The notes under the pieces were generated by a model, which made no database searches, had not been told where the DNA came from, and saw only the letters and a list, made by a program, of their open reading frames with translations. A DNA stretch of 64,000 bases, taken from the NCBI RefSeq assembly GCF_025264685.1, contig NZ_CP073721.1, positions 4,269,001-4,333,000 of the forward strand, read 5' to 3'. Position numbers and translations under genes: made by a program. Source of the stretch: Dactylosporangium roseum (lineage in GTDB: Bacteria > Actinomycetota > Actinomycetes > Mycobacteriales > Micromonosporaceae). Positions 40,774-48,673 of this stretch are shown here, one piece after another (position 1 is the stretch's first letter; each line of letters starts with the position of its first letter).

Positions 40774-41325
40774 ATGGGTCCGCTGGGCCTGACCGCGATC
40801 GGCGCGTTGCTGCTGGTGATCGCCGAGGTCGTGGTGTTCGTGCTGGTCGCGCAGGCGATCGGATGGGGTTGGGCCGTCCTCATCGGCCTGGCCACCATGC
40901 TCGTCGGTGCCGTGCTGCTCAAACGCGAAGGGGTCCGGGCCTGGCGGCGGTTCCGGGCCGCCGTCGGTGCGGGCCGCCCGGCCGGCACCGAGGTCAGCGA
41001 CGGCCTCACCGGCCTCCTCGGCGCGTTGCTGCTGCTCACACCCGGGTTCATCACCGACGCCGTGGGGCTGCTGCTGCTCGTCCCGCCGGTCCGGGCCCTT
41101 GCCGTGCGGCAGGTCCGCAACGCCACCGAACGGCGCATCTCCCCGGCCGCCGCCGGTGACCTGTTCGGTCCCCGGTTCGTCCGGGCGCAGCGCGACACGG
41201 CACCGGCGCCGCACACCGGCGCCGCGCCCGTGACCGGCAGCGGCGGCACGGCCGACGGCGGTGCGGTCGTCGAGGGCGAGATCGTCGAGGGCGAGATCGT
41301 CGACCCGCACCCCCGGCGGCCGTGA
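40774..41325 (+). CDS. FxsA-family membrane protein
   Basis: The product is 183 aa. Three or four hydrophobic segments in the first 105 residues include the FxsA signature around GTEVSDGLTGLLGALLLLTP and GFITDAVG. A hydrophilic tail follows, with an acidic tandem VEGEIVEGEIVD. FxsA suppresses F-plasmid exclusion of phage T7 in E. coli; its normal role is unknown. It lies 9 bp after ppm1, with AGGAGG about 5 nt before the ATG, and overlaps the next gene by GTGA, placing it in the lnt-ppm1 operon. Confidence 0.85.
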   Translation: MGPLGLTAIGALLLVIAEVVVFVLVAQAIGWGWAVLIGLATMLVGAVLLKREGVRAWRRFRAAVGAGRPAGTEVSDGLTGLLGALLLLTPGFITDAVGLLLLVPPVRALAVRQVRNATERRISPAAAGDLFGPRFVRAQRDTAPAPHTGAAPVTGSGGTADGGAVVEGEIVEGEIVDPHPRRP

Positions 41326-41957
41326 AAGCGCAGCCGGTCACCGTCGACGCGCTCGTCGACGACCTGATCGGCCGCATCGACCGGCTCGACCCCGCCACCG
41401 CGCCACGGCCCCGCGTCGGCGTCGACGGGCCCGCCACCGCGTTCGGTGACGACCTCGCCGCCCGGCTCGTCGCCGCCCTCCACGACCGTGGCACGTTCGC
41501 GCTGCACGTGCCCGCCGACGGGTTCCTGCGGGCCCGGTCTCTGCGGTTCGAGCGGGGCCGGACCAACCCCGACGCGTTCTACGAGGACTGGCTCGACCTG
41601 CGGGCCCTCACCCGCGAGGTCCTCGCCCCCGCCGGGCCAGGCGGCACCGGCCTGGTCCTGCCGTCGCTGCGGGACCCGGCCACCGACCGCGCCACCCGCG
41701 CCGGCTACGTCGAGGTCCCCGGCGGCGGCGCCGTCGTCGTGTCCGGCACCCTGCTCCTCGGCGCCGGCCTCGGCTTCGACATCGCCGTCCACCTCACCCA
41801 GTCCGCCGCCGCGCTGACCCGCCGCACCCCGCCCGACCAGCGGTGGCGGCTGCCCGCCTACACCCGCTACCGCGACGAGGTCAGACCCGAGTGCCTCGCC
41901 GATGTCGTCGTGCGGGCCGACGACCCCCGCCACCCAGCGCTCGTCGTCGATGACTGA
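41322..41957 (+). CDS. Uridine kinase-like protein with degenerate P-loop
   Basis: The product is 211 aa. The overall layout is that of actinobacterial uridine kinase-like P-loop proteins: an N-terminal RVGVDGP strand, a DGFLRARSLRFERGR segment, DAFYEDWLDLRAL, and a late VVVSGTLLLGAGLGFDIAVHL. The expected Walker A GK(S/T) is missing; the segment reads VDGPATAFGDDLA. It may therefore be a non-catalytic relative or a pseudo-enzyme. GTG overlaps the fxsA stop by 4 bp, so it is the last gene of the lnt operon. Confidence 0.65.
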   Translation: MKAQPVTVDALVDDLIGRIDRLDPATAPRPRVGVDGPATAFGDDLAARLVAALHDRGTFALHVPADGFLRARSLRFERGRTNPDAFYEDWLDLRALTREVLAPAGPGGTGLVLPSLRDPATDRATRAGYVEVPGGGAVVVSGTLLLGAGLGFDIAVHLTQSAAALTRRTPPDQRWRLPAYTRYRDEVRPECLADVVVRADDPRHPALVVDD

Positions 41958-42113
41958 CGTCGTTCCCGGCTTCCTTCCCGGTCTGCGGCAGCACGACCTC
42001 GGGCTCGCCGACCCCGCCGACCCGGGCCGGCGGCGCCACCCGGCAGATGTCCACCTGGAAGAGCTCTGGAATACCTCTTGTGCGTCGGCCGGTGGAGTTG
42101 CGAGGGTCCACCG

Positions 42114-42596
42114 GTGGACGTTCGACCCCTGACCGGCGACGACTGGCGCCTCAAACGCGATCTGCGGCTCACCGCGCTCCAGGACAGTCCGAAGGCGTTC
42201 GCCAGCACGTACGCGCGGGAGGTGCACCGCACCGAGGCCGAGTGGCGGGACTGGCCGCGCCCCGGCGCGTACTTCGCCGCGTTCGCCCATCGCGACGGCG
42301 CCGGGAACGTGCCGGTCGGCATCGCCGGCGCCTGGGTCAGCGCCACGGACCCGGACACCACCCACCTCATCAGCATGTGGGTCGTCCCCGAGGCCCGCGG
42401 CCGGCGGGTCGCCGGCCGTCTCGTCGACGCGGTCGTCGGCTGGGCCCGCGACAACGGCGGCTCCGTCGTCGAGCTGGAGGTCGCCGCCGGCAACGACGCG
42501 GCGATGGCCGCCTACCTGCGGTGCGGCTTCACCGTTGTCGACCGTGAGCCGTACACCCCGGGCGGCACCGTCCTCCAGCGCCCCGTCACGGCCTGA
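42114..42596 (+). CDS. GNAT-family N-acetyltransferase
   Basis: The product is 160 aa with the GNAT fold. It begins with VRPLTGDDWRLKRDLRLTAL, has motif A ISMWVVPEARGRRVAGRLVD for acetyl-CoA binding, and motif B AYLRCGF. GTG at 42114 has GAGGG 8 nt upstream. The substrate is unknown. It lies 157 bp beyond the lnt operon and is convergent with the MFS gene. Confidence 0.87.
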   Translation: MDVRPLTGDDWRLKRDLRLTALQDSPKAFASTYAREVHRTEAEWRDWPRPGAYFAAFAHRDGAGNVPVGIAGAWVSATDPDTTHLISMWVVPEARGRRVAGRLVDAVVGWARDNGGSVVELEVAAGNDAAMAAYLRCGFTVVDREPYTPGGTVLQRPVTA

Positions 42597-42651
42597 CACG
42601 GTGCCGGTCGCTCACGACTACCGGGGCCGCGGCGACCGCCGATAGCGCACG

Positions 42652-43881
42652 TCACAGCGGGCGGCTTCCCGACGTCTCCGGCGGCTGCCCGGTCCGCGTC
42701 CCGGCCGGCGGCACCCGCCGACCGGCGCGGGCCGGGACGAGCAGCAGCGCACCCAGCGCGGCCGCCGCGACCTGGCTCGCCGCCAGCGCCGCCGCCAGGA
42801 CCGCCACCGGCGCACCCGCGAACAGCGTGAACATCGCCGCGCCCAGCGACGCCGCCGTCAGCTTGAGACCGGCGCCGAGCGTGAAGACCTGCGTCCGGGT
42901 GTGCGGCGGGGCCTCCGCCGAACGCACGTGCAGTACCGCCGCCAGCAGCGGGCCGTCGAAGAACCCCGCCACGGCGAACAGGCCCACCAGGAGCGGCCAG
43001 CCCGCCACGAACGGCACCGCGGCGAGGACCACCCCGCCCGCCACCAGGCAGGCCAGCGCCACCCGGTGCGGCGCGGACCGCACCGGCCGGCGCGCCACCA
43101 GCAGCGAACCCGCCAGCGCGCCCGCCCCGAGCGCCGTCACCAGCAGGCCGCCGCCGGCCGCGTGCCCGGCCCGGGTGCCCAGCAGCACCGCGACCGGCGT
43201 CAGCATGCCGAGCCCGAACGACGCGACACACGTCGCCGCCGTCACCGCCCGCAGCGGCCGGCTCACCACGATCGCCCGGAAGCCGTCCCGCAGGTCGTCG
43301 GTGAACCGGGTCGGCGGCCGCTGCCCGGGCCGGCCGCCGACGCTGAGCAGCAGCACCGCCGCCGCGAGACACGCCACCGTCGACGCCACCGCCGCCCACG
43401 GCACACCCAGCGCCGCGACCAGCGCCGCACCGACCGCCGGGCCGGCGATCTCGGCCACGTTGTACGTCGCCGCGTCCAGCCCCCGCGCCCGCGCCCGGCC
43501 CGGCTCCGCCACCACGTCGTCGAGACGGCTCGACAACCCGCCGAAGATCATCGGGCCGCAGCAGCCGGCGATCAGCGCCAGCACCAGCACCACCCCGATC
43601 GGTGCCCGGCCCAGCGCCAGCAGCGTCCCGCCGAGCGCCGCGGCGAACAGCGCCGCGAACCCGGCATGGACCAGCCGCGGCCGGCGCGCCCGGTCCGTGA
43701 CGAGGCCGACGAACGGGCCGGCCAGCACGTGCGGCACCAGCATCGCGGCCAGCGCCAGCGAGCCCAGCGCCGGGCTGCCGTACTCCCGCACCGCCGCCAG
43801 CACGATCACGACCGCGGCGCCCGCGTCCGCCGTCCGGGCCAGCGTCGCAGCCGTCAGTAGGCGCGGCAGGGGTCCGGTCAC
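42652..43881 (-). CDS. MFS transporter (12-helix)
   Basis: The product is 409 aa with about 12 hydrophobic segments and a motif-A relative, GLVTDRARRPRLVHAG, after helix 2. A long Ala/Leu/Val-rich body follows, with GRPGQRPPTRFTDDLRDGFR in the central loop. It belongs to the general MFS group of putative drug or metabolite exporters. GTG at 43881 starts at the first helix; the frame is open further upstream but is Cys/Arg-rich and unlikely to be translated. No regulator is adjacent. Confidence 0.78.
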   Translation of the reverse strand: MTGPLPRLLTAATLARTADAGAAVVIVLAAVREYGSPALGSLALAAMLVPHVLAGPFVGLVTDRARRPRLVHAGFAALFAAALGGTLLALGRAPIGVVLVLALIAGCCGPMIFGGLSSRLDDVVAEPGRARARGLDAATYNVAEIAGPAVGAALVAALGVPWAAVASTVACLAAAVLLLSVGGRPGQRPPTRFTDDLRDGFRAIVVSRPLRAVTAATCVASFGLGMLTPVAVLLGTRAGHAAGGGLLVTALGAGALAGSLLVARRPVRSAPHRVALACLVAGGVVLAAVPFVAGWPLLVGLFAVAGFFDGPLLAAVLHVRSAEAPPHTRTQVFTLGAGLKLTAASLGAAMFTLFAGAPVAVLAAALAASQVAAAALGALLLVPARAGRRVPPAGTRTGQPPETSGSRPL

Positions 43882-43949
43882 CGGCCCACCGTAGAGGATC
43901 GCGGTGTCGTGTTCATGCGAGTTTGTGCCGGCGGGCGGAGGATCAGGGC

Positions 43950-44282
43950 ATGGACGTCGCAGTGAGCAACCGGGAAGACGGCACCGTGCTGGTGACGGTG
44001 TCCGGCACGATCGACATCGACACCGCACCCGCGCTGCGTTCAGCGATGGAAGGGCTGCTCGACGACGGCCACAACCGCATCGTCATCGACCTCGGCGGCG
44101 TCGAGTTCTGCGACTCCGTCGGGCTGGGCACCTTCGCGTACAGTCACAACCACTGCGTCGGGCACGGCGGGTTTCTGCGGCTCGCGGCGCCGTCGCCGTT
44201 CCTGGCCCGGCTGCTGGCCACCGTCGGGCTGGCCGGGCGGATCCCCGTCCACGCCACCGTCACCGACGCGCTGTCGACCTGA
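43950..44282 (+). CDS. STAS-domain anti-sigma factor antagonist
   Basis: The product is 110 aa, a single STAS domain: VLVTVSGTIDIDTAPALRSA, then RIVIDLGGVEFCDSVGLGTF, with the phosphorylatable Ser after Asp in CDSVGLG. Such proteins bind anti-sigma kinases and free a stress sigma factor when unphosphorylated. No anti-sigma or sigma gene is adjacent. The start follows GGAGG by 9 nt. The last 23 bp overlap the converging pentapeptide gene. Confidence 0.87.
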   Translation: MDVAVSNREDGTVLVTVSGTIDIDTAPALRSAMEGLLDDGHNRIVIDLGGVEFCDSVGLGTFAYSHNHCVGHGGFLRLAAPSPFLARLLATVGLAGRIPVHATVTDALST

Positions 44283-45147
44283 CCGGACGGACCGGGTTGT
44301 CCGGGTTGTTCGGGTTGTCCGGGCCGGTCCAGTGTGCCGGGCGGGTCAGCCGCGCCGGAAGCCTGGTCGTGGCGTCGCCCCGGGCCGCGTCGAGCTGCGC
44401 CTGGATGAGGAACAGCGCCCCGTCCAGGTCCGCGCCGCGGACGTCCGCGCCACGCAGGTCGGCGCCGATGACGTCGGCCCGGCGCAGGTCCGCGCCGCGC
44501 AGGTCCGCGCCGATGAGCGCCGCACCCCGCAGCGCGGCGCACCGCAGGTCGGCGTCGCGCAGGTCGGCGCCGACCAGGTCACCTCCGCGACGCTCCACGA
44601 TCCGCCGGCCGTCGCGTCCGCGCCGACCGGCCGGGTGTGCCGCCCGCGCCAGCTCGCTGGCCCGCCGCAGCAGCGGCACGTATCCCGCCCGGTGCCGTTG
44701 CACGTCGACGGCCAGCAGCGCCTCGGCGTCGCGGCCGGTCAGCTCGGTCGTCGCGGCGACCGCGGCGTCGAGGTCCGGCCGCAGCGGTCCCGCCTCGGGC
44801 AGGTCGCGGGCCTCGGTGAGATACCACAACAGCTCGTGCACCTGCCGCATCACGGCGAAGACGTCGAACATCCGCCGCGCCGAACCGGGGTGGGTGCGCC
44901 AGTCCCGGCCGCCGAACGTCACCTGTGCGACCTGCTGCCCGGCGCCGAAACAGTCGTAGACCGTGCAGCCGGGAAACCCGCGCTGCCGCAGCTCGGTGTG
45001 GATGCCGCAGCGGAACCCGTCGCCGAGGTTCGGGCAGGCGTGCCCCGCCGGCTTGTCGACCGCGAAGTCCGCGGACCGCGCGAACGCCGGCGCGACGCAG
45101 CACAGCCCGAAGCAGCGGCCGCAGTCGGCGCGGAGCGGGTCGGTCAC
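44260..45147 (-). CDS. Cys-rich protein with C-terminal pentapeptide repeats
   Basis: The product is 295 aa. The first 70 residues hold eight cysteines in a pattern reminiscent of metal-binding domains (DCGRCFGLCC, HACPNLGD, FRCGIHTELRQRGFPGC and VYDCFG). A helical middle follows. Residues about 190-245 are pentapeptide repeats of the A(D/A)L type (GADLRGADLRRADVIGADLR), which fold as a right-handed beta-helix. Pentapeptide proteins can mimic DNA or act as scaffolds; the combination with a Cys-rich domain recurs in actinomycetes but has no known function. The 3' end overlaps the STAS gene by 23 bp on the other strand. Confidence 0.75.
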   Translation of the reverse strand: MTDPLRADCGRCFGLCCVAPAFARSADFAVDKPAGHACPNLGDGFRCGIHTELRQRGFPGCTVYDCFGAGQQVAQVTFGGRDWRTHPGSARRMFDVFAVMRQVHELLWYLTEARDLPEAGPLRPDLDAAVAATTELTGRDAEALLAVDVQRHRAGYVPLLRRASELARAAHPAGRRGRDGRRIVERRGGDLVGADLRDADLRCAALRGAALIGADLRGADLRRADVIGADLRGADVRGADLDGALFLIQAQLDAARGDATTRLPARLTRPAHWTGPDNPNNPDNPVRPVRSTARR

Positions 45148-45182
45148 GATGCTGTGGCTCCTTCCCCGGGACGCCCGGTGCG

Positions 45183-45254
45183 GTGCTCAACCGAGGGCCG
45201 GGCTCAACACGAGGGCCGGGCTCAGCGCGAGGCCCCGTGCTCAAGGCGAGGCCC
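45183..45254. repeat. Four degenerate 18-bp direct repeats
   Basis: Units of about 18 bp around GGGCTCAACACGAGGGCC repeat four times between the pentapeptide gene start (45147) and rbpA. The last unit runs into the rbpA terminator hairpin. They lie where the pentapeptide promoter should be. Confidence 0.65.
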
Positions 45255-45285
45255 CGGCGACCTGGTGCGGGTCGCCGGGGCCTCG
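45247..45285. terminator. Strong hairpin terminator after rbpA
   Basis: A perfect 16-bp stem, CGAGGCCCCGGCGACC (45247-45262) with its complement (45270-45285), has a 7-nt loop and lies 19 bp past the rbpA stop. Confidence 0.75.
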
Positions 45286-45303
45286 CGCTGTACAACGATG
45301 CGG

Positions 45304-45648
45304 CTATGCGGAACGGCCGCGGCGCATCCGGACCTCTTCGAGACGCTCGTTGAGAATGTCCTCGAGCTCGGCGATCGAGCGGCGCTCGAGGAGCATGTCC
45401 CAGTGGGTGCGCGGGGGCTTGGCCTTCTTCTGCTCCGGCTCGCTGCCGTCGACCAGCCGCGCGACGCTGCCGTCGAACTTGCACTCCCAGGTCATCGGGA
45501 CCTCGGCGTCGACAGCGAACGGCACCTCGAACTGGTGCCCCTTGGCGCACAGGTATTCTCGGGTCTGACGCGGAGCCAGCTCGGTGTTGCGGTCGGACTC
45601 GTAGCTGACGGCTCCGAGACGGCTGCCGCGCAGCATGCGCTCGCCCAT
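45304..45648 (-). CDS. rbpA: RNA polymerase-binding protein RbpA
   Basis: The product is 114 aa. The N-terminal tail GERMLRGSRLGAVSYESD is followed by the zinc-ribbon-like core REYLCAKGHQFEVPF and MTWECKFDGS. The sigma-interaction region THWDMLLERRSIAELEDIL closes the protein. RbpA binds the primary sigma factor and promoter DNA and stabilises open complexes. ATG at 45648 follows GGAAGA by 6 nt and is the family start. A strong hairpin closes the unit. Confidence 0.95.
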   Translation of the reverse strand: MGERMLRGSRLGAVSYESDRNTELAPRQTREYLCAKGHQFEVPFAVDAEVPMTWECKFDGSVARLVDGSEPEQKKAKPPRTHWDMLLERRSIAELEDILNERLEEVRMRRGRSA

Positions 45649-45862
45649 GGTCGGTCTTCCCCTTCGAATCGTGTTGCGCTTCGCTGTAACCAACGACGCC
45701 ACGTGGTCTGACGATTCCCACCGCGGGCGGGCAGATTACACGACCTACCCGGGACAGCGGTAGGGGAGTCGCCGGGTCGGTATCCTGATTTTACGTTGAG
45801 TTTCGATGATCGACCAGTTGCCTGGAATCGTGTCGAGGTTCACCTCGGGTAGTTTCGGCAGG

Positions 45863-47104
45863 TCACCCGCCTTGTTGACGGTTCTCACCCGGCGGGGGCG
45901 GCGCAGTTTCCGACACTGTCAGCCGGGTGAGCGCCTCAGTGAGCCGGATCACCTGACCGCGCAGATCGTCCGCCCAGCCGTTCACCCGGTCCACCTCCGC
46001 CCGCAGCCTCGTCAGCTCCTCCCGCGCCGCGACCAGCGCCGCCTCCGCGCCGGCCGCCCGGGCGCCCTCCGCGTCGAGGCGGCGCCGCAGCCGGTTCTCC
46101 GCCTCGGCCCGCTCGCGCAGGGCCCGCTCCACCGCCGTGTGGGCGGCGTCCCGCTCCCGCAGCGCCGCGCCCGCCGCGTCGCGGGCCGTGTCCCGTTCCC
46201 GGTACGCCTCCGCCCGCAGCGCCGCCTCGGTCGCCGCCTCCCGGCGGGCGGTGTCCCGCTCCACGATCGCGACGGCTCGGGCCGTGTCCGCCGCCCCGGC
46301 CGCGGCCTCCGCGGCGGCGACCTCGGCACGCGCCCGCGCCGTCGTCTCCGCTGCCTGTTGCCGCGCGGCCCGGACCTCCTGGGCGGCCCGGTCCTCCGCC
46401 GCCCGCGCCTGCCGGTCCGCGGCCTCGACCCGCTCACGCGCCGCGGCGAGCTCCGTCTCGGCCCGTTCGCGGGTCTCCCGGACGGCCCGCTCGGCGTCGG
46501 CCGCCGCCTGCCGGGCGCGGGCCTCGGCCGCGTCGACCTCCTGCTCGGCCCGGGCGCGGTCGGCGGCGGCCTCGGCCAGCGCCGCGTCCGCGCGGCTGCG
46601 CTCCCGGGCCGCCGCCGTGCGGGCCCGGGCGGCGTCGTCGCGGGCGTCGTCGCGCTCCGCGTGGGCGGCGACGAGCCCGGTCGCGGCCTCGGCCCGGGCC
46701 TCCGCGATGCGCCGTTCGACGCCGGCCGGGGACAGCTCGGCGTGTAATGCCTCGATGAGCGTCTCCGTGACCTGGTCGAGCCGCTCCGCGACCTCGAACG
46801 CCCGCGCCACCTGACCCGCCAGGCCCGGCGAGGTCCGCTGCCGCATCCGCGCGTTGCGGGCGTTGCGCTGGCATTCGCCGTCGTTGTCGCGGCAGTACCG
46901 GAAGGGCCGGCCGGCCGAGTTTCGCTGCGGCACCGGCCGGCCGCAGTGGGCGCAGGGCCGCTCGTCGGCGGGCTCGACGTCCACGGTGGGCGGCTCGGTG
47001 GGCGGCTTGACGGCTTCCCCGGCCGGTGGTCCGGGGCGTTTGCCGGGGGTCCTGGTCCGTTGCCTGCCGTCGTCGATCCGCACGTCGATCCGGGACTCGT
47101 TCAC
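45863..47104 (-). CDS. Ala/Glu/Arg-rich coiled-coil protein with N-terminal Cys cluster
   Basis: The product is 413 aa. After a Pro-rich N-terminus, the segment CAHCGRPVPQRNSAGRPFRY followed by CRDNDGEC looks like a small zinc finger (CX2C, then CX7C). Residues about 110-395 form one long, almost uninterrupted coiled-coil rich in A, E and R, as in KfrA-like or SMC-like proteins. I cannot name a family. The GTG start at 47104 has TACGCT 7 bp upstream and no ribosome site, so it is probably leaderless. An AT-rich tract with two CGGTAAT copies lies 50-100 bp further upstream. DNA or filament binding is plausible. Confidence 0.7.
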   Translation of the reverse strand: MNESRIDVRIDDGRQRTRTPGKRPGPPAGEAVKPPTEPPTVDVEPADERPCAHCGRPVPQRNSAGRPFRYCRDNDGECQRNARNARMRQRTSPGLAGQVARAFEVAERLDQVTETLIEALHAELSPAGVERRIAEARAEAATGLVAAHAERDDARDDAARARTAAARERSRADAALAEAAADRARAEQEVDAAEARARQAAADAERAVRETRERAETELAAARERVEAADRQARAAEDRAAQEVRAARQQAAETTARARAEVAAAEAAAGAADTARAVAIVERDTARREAATEAALRAEAYRERDTARDAAGAALRERDAAHTAVERALRERAEAENRLRRRLDAEGARAAGAEAALVAAREELTRLRAEVDRVNGWADDLRGQVIRLTEALTRLTVSETAPPPPGENRQQGG

Positions 47105-47599
47105 GAGGGGGAGCGTAGATCTCTCCGCGGAACCTCCCCGGCACGACACGCCGGTGATTACCGGATTTTCATTACCGATAATTCGATAAACCCCTCGGAG
47201 AGGGATACACCATAATGACGGTTATGCGCGCGGGGTTGGTACCGTTCCCGGCCGCCGCCAGCCGCGCCGGCCGGGGGTCGAGCGGCCGCCGTGCGTTCCT
47301 CGACGGTTCTCACCGGAGTGGCCGACATTCCGGACATCTTGATGCATCGATAGTTGCAGATTCGATGGGATCTGCATGATCTTGGAGACTTTTGGCACCC
47401 AGAGCAGCAAAAAGTCTCCAAGATCATGAGGAACCATCCGAACCGCATACCGCCTTCCGGCACGATTGGGCGTAGTGCGCCACGCCAGCCGCGGCTACGG
47501 CCCGGTCGACGTGTCCGCGATCAGGTCGACCGGGCCGACCTGGCGGTTATCGCCCGGACGGCGGGTCGGTCCCCGCGTTCACGGGTAGGGTCGAGCCTC
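47105..47599. other. 495-bp gap with AT-rich tract and a palindrome
   Basis: No gene is supported between the divergent coiled-coil and pyrE starts. The tract 47156-47215 is unusually AT-rich for this genome and contains ATTACCG twice. The 19-bp palindrome at 47375 is the only other structure seen. Confidence 0.6.
47375..47428. repeat. Perfect 19-bp inverted repeat (family E, single copy)
   Basis: CATGATCTTGGAGACTTTT (47375-47393) pairs perfectly with 47410-47428 around a 16-nt loop. It resembles families A, B and D in design but has no second copy in the window. Confidence 0.8.
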
Positions 47600-48133
47600 G
47601 TGACCGACGACCTGGCCGCCAGAGTCCACCGCGTGAGCCACCTGACCGGCGAGTTCGTGCTCCGGTCCGGCCGGGTCGCCACGGAGTACTTCGACAAGTA
47701 TCTGTTCGAGGCCGACCCGGTCCTGCTCGACGAGGTCGCCGCCGGCATGGCCGCCCTGGTGCCGGACGGCACCGAGGTCCTGGCCGGGCTGGAGATGGGC
47801 GGGATCGCGGTCGTCACGGCCCTGGGCCGGCACACCGGGCTGCCATGCGCGTTCGTGCGCAAGACCCCCAAGCCGTACGGGACGCGCAGACTGGCCGAGG
47901 GCGCCGCCGTCGCCGGCCGCCGGGTCCTCCTCGTCGAGGACGTGGTCACCTCAGGCGGGCAGGTGGTCCTCTCCGCCGGCCAACTGCGTGACCTGGACGC
48001 GCGGATCAGCCACGCCCTGTGCGTCATCGACCGGCAGGAAGGCGGCACAGAGGCCCTCGCCGCCGCGGGCGTCACGCTGCGGTCCCTGCTGACCCGGGCC
48101 GACCTGGAAGCGGCGGCGCGCGGCCCGGCGTGA
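47600..48133 (+). CDS. pyrE: Orotate phosphoribosyltransferase
   Basis: The product is 177 aa of the OPRTase family. It starts VTDDLAARVHRVSHLTGEFV, has VLAGLEMGGIAVVTALGRH and FVRKTPKPYGTRRLAEG, and the PRPP-binding motif RVLLVEDVVTSGGQ. It makes orotidine monophosphate from orotate and PRPP. TAGGGT lies 8 bp before the GTG, suggesting a leaderless transcript. It stands apart from other pyrimidine genes, as in many actinomycetes. Confidence 0.9.
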   Translation: MTDDLAARVHRVSHLTGEFVLRSGRVATEYFDKYLFEADPVLLDEVAAGMAALVPDGTEVLAGLEMGGIAVVTALGRHTGLPCAFVRKTPKPYGTRRLAEGAAVAGRRVLLVEDVVTSGGQVVLSAGQLRDLDARISHALCVIDRQEGGTEALAAAGVTLRSLLTRADLEAAARGPA

Positions 48134-48265
48134 CAGCCGGGCAGGGCGACGGTCGGGACACGTGCCCGCGAACCCGCGGACGGCGATGTCGAGAATCGGT
48201 GACCGGCTCCGTCCCCGCAGTGAATGTGACCGGTACGGGTCGCACCAGCACCGAGGAGAACCCCG

Positions 48266-48673
48266 ATGGCCAAGTATCTGCTGCTCAAGCATTACCGCGG
48301 CGCCCCGGCTCCGGTCAACGACGTGCCGATGGACCGGTGGACGCCGGAGGAGATCTCGGCGCACGTGCAGTACATGCGGGACTTCGCGGCCCGGCTGGAG
48401 GAGACCGGCGAGTTCGTCGACGGCCAGGCGCTCGCCCCCGAGGGGATGTTCGTCCGGTACGACGGTCAGGGGCGTCCGCCGGTCACCGACGGCCCCTTCG
48501 CCGAGACCAAGGACCTGATCGCCGGCTGGATGGTGGTCGACGTGGACAGCTACCAGCGCGCCGTCGAACTGGCCGGGGAGCTGTCGGCCGCTCCCGGCGC
48601 GGGTGGGAAGCCGATCCACGAGTGGCTGGAGGTGCGGCCGTTCCTGGGCTCGGCGCCCACGATCACGGAGTGA
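48266..48673 (+). CDS. DGPF-domain (YCII-related) protein
   Basis: The product is 135 aa. It begins KYLLLKHYRGAP and contains the DGPF motif in PVTDGPFAETKDLIAGWMVV. The fold is that of YCII-related ferredoxin-like dimers. These proteins are the regular genomic partners of ECF42 sigma factors, and here the sigma gene overlaps the stop by GTGA. The function of DGPF proteins is unclear. GAGGAG lies 7 nt before the ATG. Confidence 0.88.
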   Translation: MAKYLLLKHYRGAPAPVNDVPMDRWTPEEISAHVQYMRDFAARLEETGEFVDGQALAPEGMFVRYDGQGRPPVTDGPFAETKDLIAGWMVVDVDSYQRAVELAGELSAAPGAGGKPIHEWLEVRPFLGSAPTITE

